Assembly (NCBI GenBank): GCA_928724745.1
Contig: CAKMXJ010000005.1
Coordinates: forward strand, 434,001 to 498,000
Source: Anthracocystis setariae
Lineage: Eukaryota; Basidiomycota; Ustilaginomycetes; Ustilaginales; Ustilaginaceae
Direction of reading: 5' to 3'
Length of the DNA stretch: 64,000 nucleotides
Numbering within the stretch: position 1 is the first letter of the stretch; every line of letters starts with the position of its first letter. The notes beneath the pieces are model-generated. The model ran no database searches and was not told the DNA's origin. It saw only the letters and a program-made list of their open reading frames with translations. Shown here in pieces: positions 28,234-35,906 of this stretch. A program made the position numbers and the translations under genes.

Positions 28234-28601
28234 ACGACAACCAAAACCTCACTATTATAGCAGTCAAATTGTGCGGGCTGATCCATAGGCTCGAACGGTA
28301 CCACACTGCTCCCTCCCGCACCCGCAACACTGCCGCCCGCCTTTCCGCCGCTTGGCTTGAAATCAATCAAGAGCTGCAGTCCGCCATTGAGCCAGCCTTT
28401 CGGCAAAGTCGGTTGACCTGACCATCCTCGAAACAGCGTGTGAGGGTTTTGATGCTGTTCCTCCCACTGCTGCAACGAGCCATCGTGGAACTCCTGTTGG
28501 GTGCGTAGCGAGAGAGACCCTTGTGCACGCGCATACACATGCGAATAGGCAACATCCCTGTTGTCCGACGTACCTGGTTTGTGCCCGTCTACACTTGCCA
28601 T
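28221..28601 (-). CDS. Hypothetical ORF entering the transposon's right end
   Basis: A 126-residue open frame from the ATG at 28599-28601 (MASVDGHKPGTSDNRDV). It has no recognised domain. Its last ~10 residues (LVVVRGW) and its stop are encoded by the terminal repeat and palindrome of the Harbinger element. If it is a gene, its 3' end was therefore supplied by the insertion. It could equally be chance; the evidence is length and start only. It would share a 319-base divergent promoter with the permease gene. Confidence 0.25.
   Translation of the reverse strand: MASVDGHKPGTSDNRDVAYSHVYARAQGSLSLRTQQEFHDGSLQQWEEQHQNPHTLFRGWSGQPTLPKGWLNGGLQLLIDFKPSGGKAGGSVAGAGGSSVVPFEPMDQPAQFDCYNSEVLVVVRGW
28241..28256 (-). 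repeat. Right terminal inverted repeat region of the Harbinger element
   Basis: CCAAAACCTCACTATT pairs with the left end (13 of 16). TTA follows at 28255-28257. Confidence 0.65.
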
Positions 28602-28920
28602 GTGCCCCACCCTCCTCCCTACATTCTCTTCATACTGTAGCCACAATCACATGCGTGAAATCCACCAGATCTGGCCACTGCCAATCTAGACTGGACCGTG
28701 AAACGACCCTGTGTTGCCACTCACGTATCCATCTTCAAACGCGAGCAACGTGACATCTTCCCATCAACTCCCTCATAAACAAGTCGACGGCTCGAGTTTT
28801 TCCTCATCCTCACTCCCTACAAGGCAGCAAACAATCTCCTTGCCTCGATTTGCCTGGCCCACTTTCGTTTCTTCCTCCCACACACCCTCATCCATCCTTC
28901 CACAAGCACCGACCACCACC
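28258..28920. other. Transposon right flank and permease upstream region
   Basis: 663 bases, holding the hypothetical minus-strand ORF noted separately and a C/T-rich leader (about 28860-28920) before the permease ATG. Confidence 0.6.
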
Positions 28921-30420
28921 ATGTCCGCACTCGGTTCACAAGCTCACGAGAAACCCCCGCGCCCCGAGTCAAATGATGGCGCGTCCAGCGACGATCTCGA
29001 GCGCGCACCACCAAAGTCGTACAAATCCAAGCAAGACGGCGTCGTCGAGGAGGTCATCCCCGTTCGCAGCGATGCTGACTCGGACGATTTCGTTGCAGCT
29101 CAACGTGTCAAGGAAGCACAAGAAGGCGGTGCCATCAAGTATCGTACATTGACGTGGCAAAAGACGGCTGTATTGCTCTTCACCGAGTATGTGTGTCTGG
29201 CTATCCTCTCGTTCCCTTGGGCTTTCTCGTACCTCGGTATGGCCGGTGGTCTGCTTGCCACCTTGGGAGTCGGCCTTTCTGCGCTCTACACGTCGCTCAT
29301 CCTTTGGAGATACTGCTTGCGTCATCCTCACCTGCTCAACATCTGTGATATCGGATACCAGATCTTTGGCAAGAGCAAGATCGCCTACGAGCTCACCGCC
29401 ATCGGTCTCATCCTCAACAACGTCTTCATCATGGGTCTGCATACGCTCACTGGTTCCGAGATCTTGAACACGCTCTCCAACCACGGCACCTGCAGTCTTG
29501 TGTTTTCGGTTGTCATCATGGTGGTCTCGATTCTGCTGACTCTGCCCCGAAAGCTCGAGCAGTTGACCAGCCTCGGCATCGTCTCGGCGTTGAGCATGTT
29601 CGTTTCGATTCTTCTCGTCCTCATCTTCACTGGCATCCAAGGCGAACATCCCGCGGTGGAAGGTTTCGAGGAGCCGGTCTACATCACTGCCTTTGCTCCT
29701 AAGGGGACCGGGTTCGTCAACGGCTTTTCGGCGTTTTTGAACATCGTCTTCACTTTTGTTGGCCAAGCGCTGTATCCGACGTTCATCGCAGAGATGAAGG
29801 ATCCTAGGGAGTTCCCCAAGGCGCTGTACGCTGTCACGGTCGCCGAGTTCATCCTGTTCGGTGTGACGGGTGTAGTCGTCTATCGATATGATGGTCAGTA
29901 TACAACCGCTCCGGCTGTCGGCGCTCTGCGCCCCGTGTTCAAGAAGGTCGCCTTTGCCTTTGTGCTTCCTACGACCATCATCATTGGCGTTCTGTACGCT
30001 TCCGTAGTTGCCAAGTACCTGTTTGGCAGGATCTTTATGGGTACCAAGCACTACAACAACCACACCACGGTGGGCTGGATCGGCTGGATCGGATGCGTCA
30101 CATTCACCTGGGTCCTTGGCTGGGTGATTGGCGAGGCGATTCCGTTCTTCTCTACGTTGCTTTCGCTCATGAGCGCGCTATTCGATTGCTACTTTGGATA
30201 CATCTTTTGGGCGTTTGCCTTCTTCGAGCTGTACAGGGGCCAACTGTGGAAGGGTCAGTCGTGGATGCGAAAGGCCGAGACAGCGCTGCAATTTGTGCTT
30301 CTTGCTGCGGGGCTTATGATCCTCGGTCCCGGGCTGTATGTCTCGGTGCAATCGATCATCGACAACTACAAAACGGGCAGCGTCAAGGCGCCTTTCACAT
30401 GCGCCAACAATGCGCTCTGA
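28921..30420 (+). CDS. Amino-acid permease, Aa_trans (AAAP) family, neutral amino-acid type
   Basis: A 499-residue plasma- or vacuolar-membrane transporter. A charged, disordered N-terminal tail (~75 residues, ending AIKYRTLTWQKTAVLL) leads into about eleven hydrophobic segments. The first reads EYVCLAILSFPWAFSYLGMAGG, matching the conserved first helix of fungal neutral amino-acid permeases such as Neurospora Mtr. Later markers are ICDIGYQIFG, LILNNVFIMGLHTLTGSEIL, FVGQALYPTFIAEMKDPREFPKAL and VVYRYDG. The start is the ATG at 28921 within CACCACCATG; the frame is open for 70 codons upstream but only from a GTG. The substrate is not readable from sequence. Confidence 0.9.
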   Translation: MSALGSQAHEKPPRPESNDGASSDDLERAPPKSYKSKQDGVVEEVIPVRSDADSDDFVAAQRVKEAQEGGAIKYRTLTWQKTAVLLFTEYVCLAILSFPWAFSYLGMAGGLLATLGVGLSALYTSLILWRYCLRHPHLLNICDIGYQIFGKSKIAYELTAIGLILNNVFIMGLHTLTGSEILNTLSNHGTCSLVFSVVIMVVSILLTLPRKLEQLTSLGIVSALSMFVSILLVLIFTGIQGEHPAVEGFEEPVYITAFAPKGTGFVNGFSAFLNIVFTFVGQALYPTFIAEMKDPREFPKALYAVTVAEFILFGVTGVVVYRYDGQYTTAPAVGALRPVFKKVAFAFVLPTTIIIGVLYASVVAKYLFGRIFMGTKHYNNHTTVGWIGWIGCVTFTWVLGWVIGEAIPFFSTLLSLMSALFDCYFGYIFWAFAFFELYRGQLWKGQSWMRKAETALQFVLLAAGLMILGPGLYVSVQSIIDNYKTGSVKAPFTCANNAL

Positions 30421-31304
30421 TCGCCTCATCTTGTCGCGCTTTGTTGTTTCTATACACGCAACGATAGCCAATGGCGCTCTCTGTCTGCTTTTCTATAGGA
30501 TCTTATCTTATCACAGTATATCATATCATATCTTGAGGAACCTGTATATATTGTACTTCAAGGATCGGATCATCGGTAACACATTGGATCTCTGCTTGTA
30601 GTTGTGACAGTGTCATGCTATCCTTTTTTTTTTTTTGGTCGGCCGGCGCTTGATGAAGACGGGAGAGGCGAGGCGAGGCGCAAATAGTTTGCTTTTGTCA
30701 GATCGAGACTGAACACAGTACTTTATGCGATTTTCGATCGTCACCGCGTGCAATAGTGGTGTGCTGTACTGTATTTTCAGAGTGGCGGCAATTTGGCTTT
30801 GCCCTGAAACTGAACTCGAGCGAATCCGTCTTCTTGAGCGGAGCAACAGACGGAATGCGCTTGCGTGGCTGGCTCAGTCAGTCAATTTATAATATGAAGG
30901 TGTAAATGTGAGATTGTGGCTGGCACGCTTGAACCCAACTGACAAAAAGTGAATAATTAAACGTCGGCATTCCCTTTGTTTCGTGTCGCCTGCCTTGCTT
31001 CTCCTCTACCAACCAACATTTTGCATTGGCATAGACAAAGAGCACAGTCAGGCTCACATCCTAGACAACCGTAAAGCTTCTCGGAACTCCCCTTTCATCG
31101 TCCTTGTAGCAACCTACGCCAACTCGGCTGATCTGCACCCGCACACAGATCACGCTACGTTCCACGCTGCTTTCGACTCGGCTTTACGCCGCTCTCCTCC
31201 TCCTCTTTCTCTTCTTCACTCCCATCCACCGTCCCACCTCTTCGCTGCTTTCCTCCACTCCAACTAGTGGAAATCAGTGCAGAGACGACATCCCCTCCGA
31301 TTGC
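30421..31304. other. Permease 3' region and M16 peptidase upstream region
   Basis: 884 bases. AT-rich TATCATATCATAT-like sequence (about 30503-30535), a T12 run (30623-30634) and a C/T-rich leader before the peptidase ATG. No gene is seen. Confidence 0.65.
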
Positions 31305-34300
31305 ATGCTGCCCCTTCGACGTGCCGTCACCCGCTCCACTCTGCGGAGCTCTACAATTGCACCTCAACGCTCGCTGCTCATCTCTGCTTCGCGTCCACCT
31401 TCTGCATCGGCTGCACACCGTCTTCATCCTTCTTCCGTTCGCAACATCTCTTTCACCGCCCTTTCCTCTTCCCTTGCCACTCAGTCAACTTTCAAATCTA
31501 ACATGGTGTCTTCGTCTACCACTCACGGCGTGCCTGGCTCGTCCCGCAAGCTAGCTACACCGCCATCCGCCGCCATCACCCTCGGTACTGGCTCGTTCCA
31601 GGGGCTACCCCCTGGGTTTGAGATTCGTGATACTCTCAACGACACCAAGGCGCCCGTCCCATTTGCCGTCTACACCAAGGACCTCGAGGTCTCTGCCCAA
31701 GATGACATGCGATATCGCCTTGTACGTCTTACCAATGGCCTCGAAGCGCTTGTCATCCAGGATCCCAAGACGGACAAGTCCAGTGCTGCCATGGACATTC
31801 GTGTTGGACACCTTAGCGATCCCGAGGAGCTTCAAGGTCTCGCTCACTTCTGCGAGCACTTGCTCTTCATGGGCACCAAAAAGTACCCTCGCGAGAACGA
31901 ATACTCGGAGTACCTCTCCAACCACTCTGGAGGCTCCAATGCATACACTGGCATGGACAACACCAACTACTTTTTCGACGTCTCGCCCGACCACTTTGAG
32001 GGTGCACTCGATCGATTTGCCCAGTTCTTCCTCGAACCGCTCTTCGACCCTTCGTGCTCCGAGCGAGAGATCAAGGCCGTCGACAGCGAACACAAGAAGA
32101 ACCTTCAGAGCGACATGTGGCGTGGCTTCCAGCTCGACAAGACGCTCTCCGACCCGGCTCACCCTTACTCGCACTTTGGTACCGGTAACTACCAGACCTT
32201 GTGGGAGGAGCCCAAGAGCAAGGGCATGGACGTTCGCGACGAGCTGCTCAAGTTCCACGACCAGTACTACTCGGCCAACGTCATGAAGCTCGTTGTGCTC
32301 GGCAGGGAGGATCTCGACCAGCTCACCAGCTGGGTCATCGACAAGTTCTCCGGTGTGCGCAACACCGGTCGCGAGCCTCCCCTCTTCGATCGCAGCCCAC
32401 TCACGCACGAGCAGCTCCAGAAGCAGATCTTTGCCAAGTCGGTCCGAGACGTGCGCAAGCTCAAGATCGCTTTCCCCATTCCTGACCAAGGTCCGCACTT
32501 CCGATCCAAGCCTGGCCACTTTTTGTCCCATTTCATCGGTCACGAGGGCGAGGGTTCCATCTTGTCCCACCTCAAGAGGAAGGGATGGTGTGACCGTCTC
32601 TCGGCCGGCGCCACCGGTGATGCGAATGGATTCGAGTTCTTCAAGATCTCGATCGATCTGACTCAGGACGGTCTGCAAAACCACGAAAAGGTCCTTGAAG
32701 CTGTCTTCAAGTACATTCATCTGCTTCGCACAAGCAACTTGGAGCAGTGGACCCACGATGAAGTCGCCCAACTCAGCGAGCTCATGTTCCGCTTCAAGGA
32801 GAAGATCGATCCCGCCGATTACGCTTCCAGCACGGCCACTCAGATGCAGATGCCCTACCCTCGTGAATGGATTCTTTCGGGAGGATGGCTCACCCGTGAA
32901 TTCGATCGTGATCTCATCAAGCAGACCCTGGACCACCTCACACCCCAAAACTGTCGCGTCGTCGTCATGGCCAAGACTTTGCCGGATGGCAGCACAACTT
33001 GGGAGAGCAAGGAAAAGTGGTATGGCACCGAGTACTCGATCCGTCCTCTGCCCGAGCAGCTCCTCACCCGGAAGCCCACCGAGTTTGAAGACCTGCACCT
33101 GCCTCGGCCCAACTCGTTCATCCCTGCCAACTTTGAGTTCAAGGGACCTCTGGCGGAAGCCCAGGGCATCAAGCCGACTCCACGACCTCAGCTTGTTCTC
33201 GACAACGACAGCATGCGCGTGTGGCACAAGCTCGATGACCGCTTCGGGCTTCCCAAGGCCAACGTATTCTTTGTCCTGCGCAACCCGTTGATCAATGCGA
33301 CCCCCGCCACTTCGATCAAGACGCGCATGCTCATCGAACTCATCTCGGACTCGCTCGTCGAGTACTCGTACGACGCCTCCCTGGCCGGATTGAGCTACAT
33401 GCTCGACTCGCAGGATCAGTCGTTAGCCCTTTCGCTTAGCGGATACAACGACAAGATCCCCGTGTTGGCGCGCAGCATCCTCGAGAAGCTCGCCCGCTTC
33501 CAGATCGACCCACGTCGTTTCGAGCTGGTCAAGGACCGCGTCAAGCGTTCGTACCAGAACTTTGCCATCGAGGAGCCCTACCGACACGCCACGTACTACA
33601 CCACCTACCTGCTGCAGGACAAGATGTGGACGCCGCAGGAGAAGCTTGGTGAGCTGGAGCAACTCACCGCAGCTGAAGTGCAGCAATTCCTGCCCGAGCT
33701 TCTCCAGCGCATGCATCTCGAGGTTCTGGCTCACGGCAACTTGGCCAAGGAGGAAGCTATCGAGCTGTCCAACATGGCATGGAACACGGTCAAGTCGCGC
33801 CCGGTCAACAAGACCGAGCTGGTTTCGAGCCGATCGCTGCTGCTGCCGGAGAAGTGCAACAAGGTCTGGAAGCTGCCTGTGACCAACGCCGCCAACGTGA
33901 ACAGTGCGATCGAGTACTACGTCCAAGTTGGCGAGCCGACCGATGTTTCGGTTCGTGCGCCGCTGTCGCTGTTTGCCCAGATTGCCAACGAGCCCGTGTT
34001 CGATCAGCTGCGCACCAAGGAGCAGCTGGGCTATCTTGTGTTCAGCGGCATCCGTCGTAGCATCGGATCGCTTGGATGGCGCATCATCGTGCAGTCCGAG
34101 CGGGATGCGCCGTACCTCGAGTCTCGTGTCGATGCGTTCCTGGACCAGTTCAAGACGACGCTGGAAAAGATGACCGACGCCGAATTCGAGGGTCACAAGC
34201 GGAGCATCATCCACAAGAAGCTCGAGAATGTCAAGAACCTGGTGGAGGAGTCGCAGCGCTTCTGGTCGCCCGTGTTCGGGGGCAACTACGACTTTCTGGC

Positions 34301-34931
34301 GAGGTACACGGATGTGGAGGCGATTGGCAAGGTCAAGAAGGAGGAGGTGATGGGTTTGTTCATGCGGTACATTCACCCTAGCAGTCCGACGAGGAGCAAG
34401 TTGAGCGTGCATCTCAACTCGACGGCCAGCGCTGGGTTGCGATTTTCGGCGAAAGCGGTGGATGCGTTGGAGCAAGCGGTGGGCGCGCAGGGGATTTCGG
34501 TGCCCAAGGAGGCGTTTGAAGCTTTGCGTGGGCAGCAGCCGGCGATCGAGACGGTCAAGGATATGGCGAGCAATGCTATGGCTCAGTCGGAAACGGTTGT
34601 ACCGGCTGAGGCGGTTAAGCAGATGTTGGGTTTGGTGGATGCGCTCGCTGCACAGTTCCCGTACGTGGACGATGCGGCGGCGGCGGTGGTGGAGGTGGAC
34701 AAGGTGAAGGTGGAGAGTGCGATCCAGGCCGAGATCGTGACGGATGCAGTGAGGTTTAAGGCCAATTTGAACCCGAGCAAGGCTGCAGTGCCCGTGAGGA
34801 GCTTTGAGGAGCTTGCTAACGATCCGCGCCTCGAGGCGGACGAGGTGGCTAGTAAGGCTGAAGCTGTGCTCAAGAAGATAGCGACGGCGTCGGCGGCGGC
34901 GGTTGAGGGCGAGCCAAAGGCGAATCTTTAG
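31305..34931 (+). CDS. STE23: Insulin-degrading-enzyme/Ste23-type M16 metallopeptidase
   Basis: A 1,208-residue 'inverzincin'. Ste23/IDE degrade small peptides and, in yeast, process a-factor. The zinc motif HFCEH lies at residues 181-185 (zinc ligands His181 and His185, catalytic Glu184), followed by LLFMGTKKYPRENEY and SGGSNAYTGMDNTNY, typical of this family. Four M16 half-domains can be traced, with PFDQLRTKEQLGYLV-like sequence (VFDQLRTKEQLGYLVFSG) in the last one. Two features differ from the ~1,020-residue yeast and human enzymes. The N terminus before Met67 is Arg/Ser-rich without acidic residues and looks like a mitochondrial presequence. About 175 residues (from ~1032) extend beyond the usual end. 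Start at Met1 gives the presequence form; Met67 (31503) would give a cytosolic form. Confidence 0.94.
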   Translation: MLPLRRAVTRSTLRSSTIAPQRSLLISASRPPSASAAHRLHPSSVRNISFTALSSSLATQSTFKSNMVSSSTTHGVPGSSRKLATPPSAAITLGTGSFQGLPPGFEIRDTLNDTKAPVPFAVYTKDLEVSAQDDMRYRLVRLTNGLEALVIQDPKTDKSSAAMDIRVGHLSDPEELQGLAHFCEHLLFMGTKKYPRENEYSEYLSNHSGGSNAYTGMDNTNYFFDVSPDHFEGALDRFAQFFLEPLFDPSCSEREIKAVDSEHKKNLQSDMWRGFQLDKTLSDPAHPYSHFGTGNYQTLWEEPKSKGMDVRDELLKFHDQYYSANVMKLVVLGREDLDQLTSWVIDKFSGVRNTGREPPLFDRSPLTHEQLQKQIFAKSVRDVRKLKIAFPIPDQGPHFRSKPGHFLSHFIGHEGEGSILSHLKRKGWCDRLSAGATGDANGFEFFKISIDLTQDGLQNHEKVLEAVFKYIHLLRTSNLEQWTHDEVAQLSELMFRFKEKIDPADYASSTATQMQMPYPREWILSGGWLTREFDRDLIKQTLDHLTPQNCRVVVMAKTLPDGSTTWESKEKWYGTEYSIRPLPEQLLTRKPTEFEDLHLPRPNSFIPANFEFKGPLAEAQGIKPTPRPQLVLDNDSMRVWHKLDDRFGLPKANVFFVLRNPLINATPATSIKTRMLIELISDSLVEYSYDASLAGLSYMLDSQDQSLALSLSGYNDKIPVLARSILEKLARFQIDPRRFELVKDRVKRSYQNFAIEEPYRHATYYTTYLLQDKMWTPQEKLGELEQLTAAEVQQFLPELLQRMHLEVLAHGNLAKEEAIELSNMAWNTVKSRPVNKTELVSSRSLLLPEKCNKVWKLPVTNAANVNSAIEYYVQVGEPTDVSVRAPLSLFAQIANEPVFDQLRTKEQLGYLVFSGIRRSIGSLGWRIIVQSERDAPYLESRVDAFLDQFKTTLEKMTDAEFEGHKRSIIHKKLENVKNLVEESQRFWSPVFGGNYDFLARYTDVEAIGKVKKEEVMGLFMRYIHPSSPTRSKLSVHLNSTASAGLRFSAKAVDALEQAVGAQGISVPKEAFEALRGQQPAIETVKDMASNAMAQSETVVPAEAVKQMLGLVDALAAQFPYVDDAAAAVVEVDKVKVESAIQAEIVTDAVRFKANLNPSKAAVPVRSFEELANDPRLEADEVASKAEAVLKKIATASAAAVEGEPKANL

Positions 34932-35136
34932 AAGCGTACGCTAAGTTAGAGTAGATGTAGAACAACCAAGTAAAGTTGAGTGATAGCAAGGCAGTGTAGT
35001 AGTTTCCCCACTCTGATTTTTTTTTTTGTTTTTTTTTTTTCGGTTGTTTGACGCGGGGGTTATTTGGGTGTAAATTTGGACGAGAGAGTGTGTTGCGAGG
35101 TGGGGGGGGGTGGAAGGTTGACATTTGACCACGATC

Positions 35137-35856
35137 ATGAACGATTTGCGGACTGGGGGAATTGGGATAGGGGATAAGGAGATGAGAGTTTTGACATTTG
35201 GAGGTGTGGAAGTGCCTTTGAGTTGGGATTGGTTTTTGGGTTTTGGGTATCGGGTTGATAGAGATGATGGATTGCATTGTGGTGGTGGTGGTGGTGGTGG
35301 TGGGGGAGGGGGGATGTATACGCATACGTTACTGTTCGGTACGTATGCTCGAGGTAGGATGGTGTTGATGGGTAAGAAGAAGCGCGGATTTGGTCAAGGC
35401 GGTGTTGGTGGAATCGGTGGTAAGGTTCAAAACGATCCTCCTGAGACCATCGTGGAGTGTATAATTCGAGAAACCCGCGAGGAGGTTGGAGTGAGTTTGA
35501 ATGAAGATCAATTAAGGCTGGTAGCAAGGTTGAAGGTGAATGTAAGTCAAGGTGAAAGTGTTTGTATAGCTATCTTCCATTCGGATCTTGGACAGGAACA
35601 ATGGGAGGCGGTCAGGGAGACAGAAGAGATCATCCCCATCAAAATGGACGTTGCAAACTTAGATCTAAGAGAAACATCAAGACCAGAACTACACATCTAT
35701 CTCCCTCTCCTTCTCCACTACCACCACGATACCGTAACCTTCGATGCAGAAGTCAACTTCCACCCCGAATCCCCCACCTCAACCCTACCCGAAGGCGAAA
35801 GACCTGAAAACCACCGAACTCTCAAAAATTGGTCCCTCACTCTCTACCTCCCCTAA
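35137..35856 (+). CDS. Nudix hydrolase, MTH1 (8-oxo-dGTPase)-like
   Basis: A 239-residue protein from the ATG at 35137. The region from LLFGTYARGRMVLMGKKKRGFG through GGIGGKV matches MTH1/NUDT1 (VLLGMKKRGFG...GGKVQ). The Nudix box runs on as GGKVQNDPPE, then IRETREEVGV, with the metal-binding REx2EE present and one extra residue between GGKV and the first Glu. The first ~59 residues precede the fold and include a run of 11 Gly from a (GGT)n tract. A second ATG at 35314 (MYTHTLLFG) lies exactly where MTH1 begins (LYTLVLVL) and may be the true start, giving 180 residues. Residues that define the 8-oxo-purine pocket are not conserved (see findings), so the substrate is uncertain. Its stop is 50 bases from the convergent bestrophin-like gene. 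Confidence 0.85.
   Translation: MNDLRTGGIGIGDKEMRVLTFGGVEVPLSWDWFLGFGYRVDRDDGLHCGGGGGGGGGGGMYTHTLLFGTYARGRMVLMGKKKRGFGQGGVGGIGGKVQNDPPETIVECIIRETREEVGVSLNEDQLRLVARLKVNVSQGESVCIAIFHSDLGQEQWEAVRETEEIIPIKMDVANLDLRETSRPELHIYLPLLLHYHHDTVTFDAEVNFHPESPTSTLPEGERPENHRTLKNWSLTLYLP
35281..35301 (+). repeat. (GGT)7 tract plus following G-rich run
   Basis: The triplet run and the following G-rich bases encode polyglycine just before the second candidate start of the Nudix gene. Confidence 0.9.
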
Positions 35857-35906
35857 CTTCACCCTCAACCTCCCATCACATCACATATGCACAAGTACAA
35901 TACAAA

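Larger units (their letters stand above)
24964..28254. mobile_element. PIF/Harbinger DNA transposon, two-gene, apparently complete
   Basis: About 3.29 kb holding a DDE_4-type transposase (plus strand) and a Myb/SANT-like protein gene (minus strand), the two-gene set expected of autonomous PIF/Harbinger elements. The ends are GAGATGTTTTGG on the left and, read inward from the right, (TA)GTGAGGTTTTGG, agreeing at 10 of 12 positions. TTA lies just outside each end (24961-24963 and 28255-28257), the usual 3-bp target duplication of this superfamily. Next to both ends are palindromes built from GGTGGT and ACCACC. Neither gene shows a stop or frameshift. The exact right edge is uncertain by two bases (an extra TA). 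Confidence 0.82.

Noticed and set aside
28711..28920. 70-codon extension of the permease
   Set aside because: It starts at GTG; the ATG at 28921 has a good context and precedes the typical tail.
31605..33227. 540-codon minus-strand frame inside the M16 peptidase gene
   Set aside because: An antisense shadow of a strongly conserved enzyme; composition typical of reverse-frame translation.
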